Shown here piece after piece: positions 60,602 through 64,000 of a stretch of 64,000 bases of DNA. This DNA is from Ophthalmolycus amberensis. Taxonomy: Eukaryota > Chordata > Actinopteri > Perciformes > Zoarcidae. Below the pieces are notes generated by a model, which worked only from the letters and a program-made list of their open reading frames with translations, searched no databases and was not told the origin of the DNA. The position numbers and the translations under genes are program-made. Where the stretch lies: NCBI GenBank assembly GCA_024529925.1, contig JAFEUB010000450.1:1-64000 (forward strand), read 5' to 3'. Each line of letters begins with the position of its first letter. The first letter of the stretch is position 1.

Positions 60602-62168
60602 CTACATGTGCCTCTTCATGTGGAGAGCCAGATGATCTGAGCGGGAAAACGCGCGCTCGCACATGTGACACTGGAAAGGTCTGTGCCCGGTATGCTTTCT
60701 GAAGTGCCGGGTCAGCTCGTCCGACCTGGCGAACTTCCAGCCGCAGCCTTCCCAGTTGCAGTGGTAGGGCTTCTCTCCTGGGAGACACAAGCAAATGACT
60801 TTGTTTACATTACAGTGCAAGAGCAACAAGAATGGAATCAAAATAGGGCGAAAAAACGGAAAATTTAAATAGACTGTGTTAAAAAAAAGTGCTCACCTGT
60901 GTGTGTTCTCATGTGGGCTTTGAGGTGGGAGCTCTTGGTGTATGTTTTCCCGCAGCCTGAGAACTCGCAGCTGTGCGTCGCGGCGCGTTTTCTGGCCCAC
61001 GACCTGCGCCCTCGCTTTTGTTTGATGCTCAACGCCTCCTCCTGCGCGTAAAACTCCAGCAGCGAGGGCGACGAGGGAGGGGTGAGCATTATGCCCTGCA
61101 TGGATGCGGGATGATGCTGCTGGTGAACGCGGACGGACTCTCGGTGCGCGCTGTACTGTCCTTGAAACTGCGCCAAGTTCTGGTGCGCGTACTGAGGCTG
61201 GTAGGGCGCGTTCATGTACTGGTTTTGGAGATGGTGCTGATCGGGATGAGTGTTCATTTGCGCCAAATGGCAGTCTGTGCGTACCTGGGGTGCAGACTGC
61301 TGCATGAGGTGCGCGCCGAATCCCGGCATAGCGCCTGGAACTGCAGCCTGGTGGTGCGTAAAAGCAGTTTGGTGCACGGGGCGCATCTGGTGTCTCTCGT
61401 ACATCTGTCCCATAAATTCCCCGCCACCGGCAGCCATCATGCAAGACTGACCGACGGGCTCACTTTTAATTTTGTATCCAAGCGGCGGAGGAGATGCGGT
61501 CACTTGGTGATGAGCGGGGACCGGATTAAACGCCCGCAGTTCGGTGTACTCCCGGCCCGTCTCTCGCCTTCCCCGCGCACTCCGGCGAACCCTCCCCCGG
61601 GTAGCTCATCTCTGGCGTGAGCAGCTCCGCCATGAGACTGCGGACCGGACTCGAGACCGCGAAGCCCACCGCGTCCGTGGTAGCTCTGCGCGGCCAGGCC
61701 AGCGGGAGGGTGGCCGCGGTCGCCGCAGTCTGGCGCGGAACCACCGCCGCAGCTCTCCGGCGACTCCGGCAGGGAATAAACGCACTGCTGCGGCGGAGAG
61801 ACGCTCCCGCTGTTGCTCACGACGTGGGAGTTTATGGTGTTGGACAAAATGAACTCGATGTCCAAGAACTTCCCCAGCTCGTCGTCGTCTTTAGGGAGCG
61901 CGGCGGGGGACCGCACGATTCTGAACTCCACTCCGCCACCTGTTGCGCCGCCGCGTGCGCTCTCGTCCACCTTGTACATCTGTTCATGGGGGAGCAAACG
62001 GGGAAGTTAAAACCAAGCTTACTGTGCGCCAACAATCAGAAACCTCCACAAAAAAAAACATGTAGTAAAAAGTTGAGATGAAATCCTACTTACATTTTCG
62101 AACTGTTTTGCGTCCATGGCTTGAACGCTTGGAAACAAGGCAGGCATCATCGCTTCAGCCAGAGCCAT
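60602..62168 (-). CDS. klf17: Kruppel-like transcription factor, klf2/4/17 subfamily, with apparent frameshifts
   Basis: Coding exons: 62168-62094, 61979-60897, 60777-60602. Introns (114 and 119 bp) are GT-AG and short. Start MALAEAMMPALFP is typical of the subfamily. Exon 2 has the acidic activation motif FLDIEFILSNT, a LMAELLTPEM motif, YKIKSEP, LTPPSSPSLLEFY and the basic KRGRRSWARKR before finger 1 (CEFSGC ... HMRTH). Exon 3 has fingers 2 and 3 and ends LALHMKRHM. The product should bind CACCC/GC-box DNA in the nucleus. The reading frame shifts twice in exon 2, near 61661-61670 and 61551-61560. Read literally the protein is 184 aa without fingers. Exon 2 is 1083 nt; two bases fewer would restore the phase required by exon 3. 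klf17 is my best guess from N-terminal and linker features; klf2 or klf4 paralogues are alternatives. Confidence 0.8.
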
Positions 62169-62320
62169 GCTGACCGGTTAGATGACACAAAAACAACTAA
62201 AGTTTAAAACTGTAAACACGAACAGAAACGTTGCTCTATAAGTCCATGTAGCGTCTGTCCGGTATGACGTTGACAGCTGCGGAGCGTTTTCACAATGTGA
62301 GCATCAACAGAGCTGACGCT

Positions 62321-62327
62321 CTTATAT
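62321..62327 (-). promoter_or_regulatory. TATA box of the klf gene
   Basis: ATATAAG on the minus strand, about 155 bases upstream of the start codon, implying a 5' UTR of roughly 125 bases. A CACCC/GC-like element (gccacgcctccac) lies about 15-30 bases further upstream (62341-62353). Confidence 0.6.
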
Positions 62328-62359
62328 CTCCTTACAATACGTGGAGGCGTGGCTTCTAC

Positions 62360-64000
62360 TGGCACATGCTTACCCCCACTCCTTCCCTCCACGGCAACCA
62401 AACGTGCAAACAAACATTAAGCATCCAGGTGCGTCACGCAGGTAAGTCACTTAAGTGCACCAAAACGATCACCCATGATTTTTTGAACGCTGGAATGTGA
62501 ACGAAGCCAGAGGGGTTATTGTAAAATCTGCATGTTTTCTAACTGTTGTCTCCAGCACTGAGTACATAAAAAGTGTGTAAGTAAGTGAGGTGTAAAAATA
62601 GAATTCTACTCTGTTTCCCTCGAGGCGGGTACAGGGGGCGACACTAAACCTGGTGACGGCCAGGGAGTGCCATAAAGTCAGAATTCCAGTGCGTAACAGG
62701 TCCTTGAAGTGGCCTGATCCTGTTGTGTTCAAGTCCCCGTGCTTTATGAAATAACGTACCCCCCCCCCCCTCAGCAGTTTCAAACACGCACGCGCAGCCG
62801 CTCGCACCTCATTCATTTGTCTCCAGTTGATCCCTGGACGTTTATCGCACACACCGAACGTGTGAAGCGGCGGCTCATCGAAACAACCTGCTAATCTGGT
62901 TGTCAACAAAGGAATACATGTTTCTTAATGATCCCCCCCCCCCACCCGCGGCCCCTGTGAGTGCATGCAGTGCGCGGTATGCAGCTGTTCAGTGGACTGG
63001 TGTCGTTGAGCCTTAAATAAAACTTTTTCAGTTCGTTTTCCCTCGAATGTCCGCATTTCAGTTAATTAATACTTTTTGTAAATGTAATTTCTCACCATCA
63101 AGGTCTAAAAAGAGCATCAAAGCATTATTCTCACCAACACTTAAATATCAGATAACAATATAAAGAAAAATATAAAATAAATAAGGGGGGTACAGAAGGT
63201 TTTATATTTATTTCGGTCATAAAAAGGGTGGTATTAAAATGCATTACATAAAATATATACTGGAATCATTTAAAAAACCGTTGGTGTATAAATTGTACAA
63301 ACCTCTAGGTTGCTGAAAAGCTCCAAAATGCAGGAAAAAAACCACGTGTTATACCACCGCTCCATCTTCATTAGAATAGATGGAGTCTTATTGTTGCAAT
63401 CAACCGCATTAATCATGAAATCATGAAATCATGAAAAGAAACAGAAGCAAATCTAATGAGCATAAGACATGTTTTATCAACTTCTTTCATTTGTGCAGCT
63501 AACATCCCTCTGTGGTCTAATGAAGATAACATACTGTACATTTCTGTGTCTGGAAATTACTTTTCAGGAAAACAGGGAATATATATTTGTTCACACATAG
63601 CACGTATACAATATATAAAACATGTCACAGGTTTTATAACGTCAGAAGAAAAGAAAAAAAAGTTGGTTTGTTTCGTGATTATCATTCTTTTAGAAAACTA
63701 TGAAGAATTAAAGCTTGTGTCAACAAAAAAACTGGTTAAAGAAATAATAATAAGAAAAATACAATAATAATTTTTGACAATATGAAAAAAATATGTCATT
63801 ATTTCTTTCCTACAGGTGTTGATAACATCCCTTGTCTTGAAGCATATTTCATAAGATTGGGCAACTGAGTTGGGTTTTAAATCAAAGATAGAGCTAATGC
63901 GAGCGGTTCTGTCTTTCCCTCTGTCTGTGCAGCCACCGGTGTTGTGAAATAGCAGTGTGCTGCAGCTCTCTGCCTTTATACTCTGGTATTTTTAACCAAG
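62360..64000. other. Upstream region of the klf gene, no other gene seen
   Basis: Contains C runs near 62760 and 62935, with AT-rich DNA after 63.0 kb. Short open frames lack family features. Confidence 0.45.

Noticed and set aside
61617..62081. Plus-strand open frames over klf exons 1 and 2 (also 60973-61620)
   Set aside because: Antisense shadows of GC-rich coding exons. The minus strand has the conserved Kruppel-like motifs, splice sites and phase.

Overview
The window is eukaryotic and almost certainly teleost fish. It has GT-AG introns of about 100 bp and up, a Kruppel-like factor gene (klf2/4/17 subfamily), many microsatellites, and dense hAT and Harbinger-type DNA transposons of the kind common in ray-finned fish. 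I see no bacterial or viral gene organisation, rRNA, tRNA or CRISPR. Only two loci look like full protein-coding genes, and both are on the minus strand: a 7-exon PHD-like gene inside a mobile element (56.1-58.4 kb) and a klf17-like transcription factor (60.6-62.2 kb).

Layout. 0-14.9 kb is mostly non-coding. It holds a relic of a tyrosine-recombinase element (4.34-4.55 kb), short tandem repeats (4.8-4.9 kb), a long foldback repeat (5.6-6.0 kb) and two small perfect hairpins. 14.93-40.77 kb is a tandem array of four partial or complete copies of an 8.17 kb segment built mainly of nested transposons. One duplication edge lies inside a Harbinger-like element, and the complete copy of that element closes the array at 41.53 kb. 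41.5-48.3 kb is repeat-rich non-coding DNA. 48.3-49.9 kb has two exons of a fish-specific gene or pseudogene with a solo LTR in the intron. 51.7-53.5 kb is an internally deleted hAT element with clean 8-bp target duplications.

54.07-58.80 kb is the most unusual part. A 4.7 kb unit has matching 8-bp target duplications and related ends. Inside it is a foldback element with inverted repeats of 340-523 bp. These enclose a gene whose seven exons keep one reading frame (predicted 290 aa, PHD-like zinc-binding motif near the N terminus) and whose start codon lies within one inverted repeat. The other inverted repeat carries an orphan copy of the same start. I do not recognise the family.

60.6-62.2 kb is the klf17-like gene: three coding exons, good splice sites, TATA box upstream. 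Exon 2 appears to carry two extra single bases that shift the frame before the zinc fingers. These are either consensus errors or real lesions. The high similarity among the tandem units and these indels both call for a check of assembly quality.
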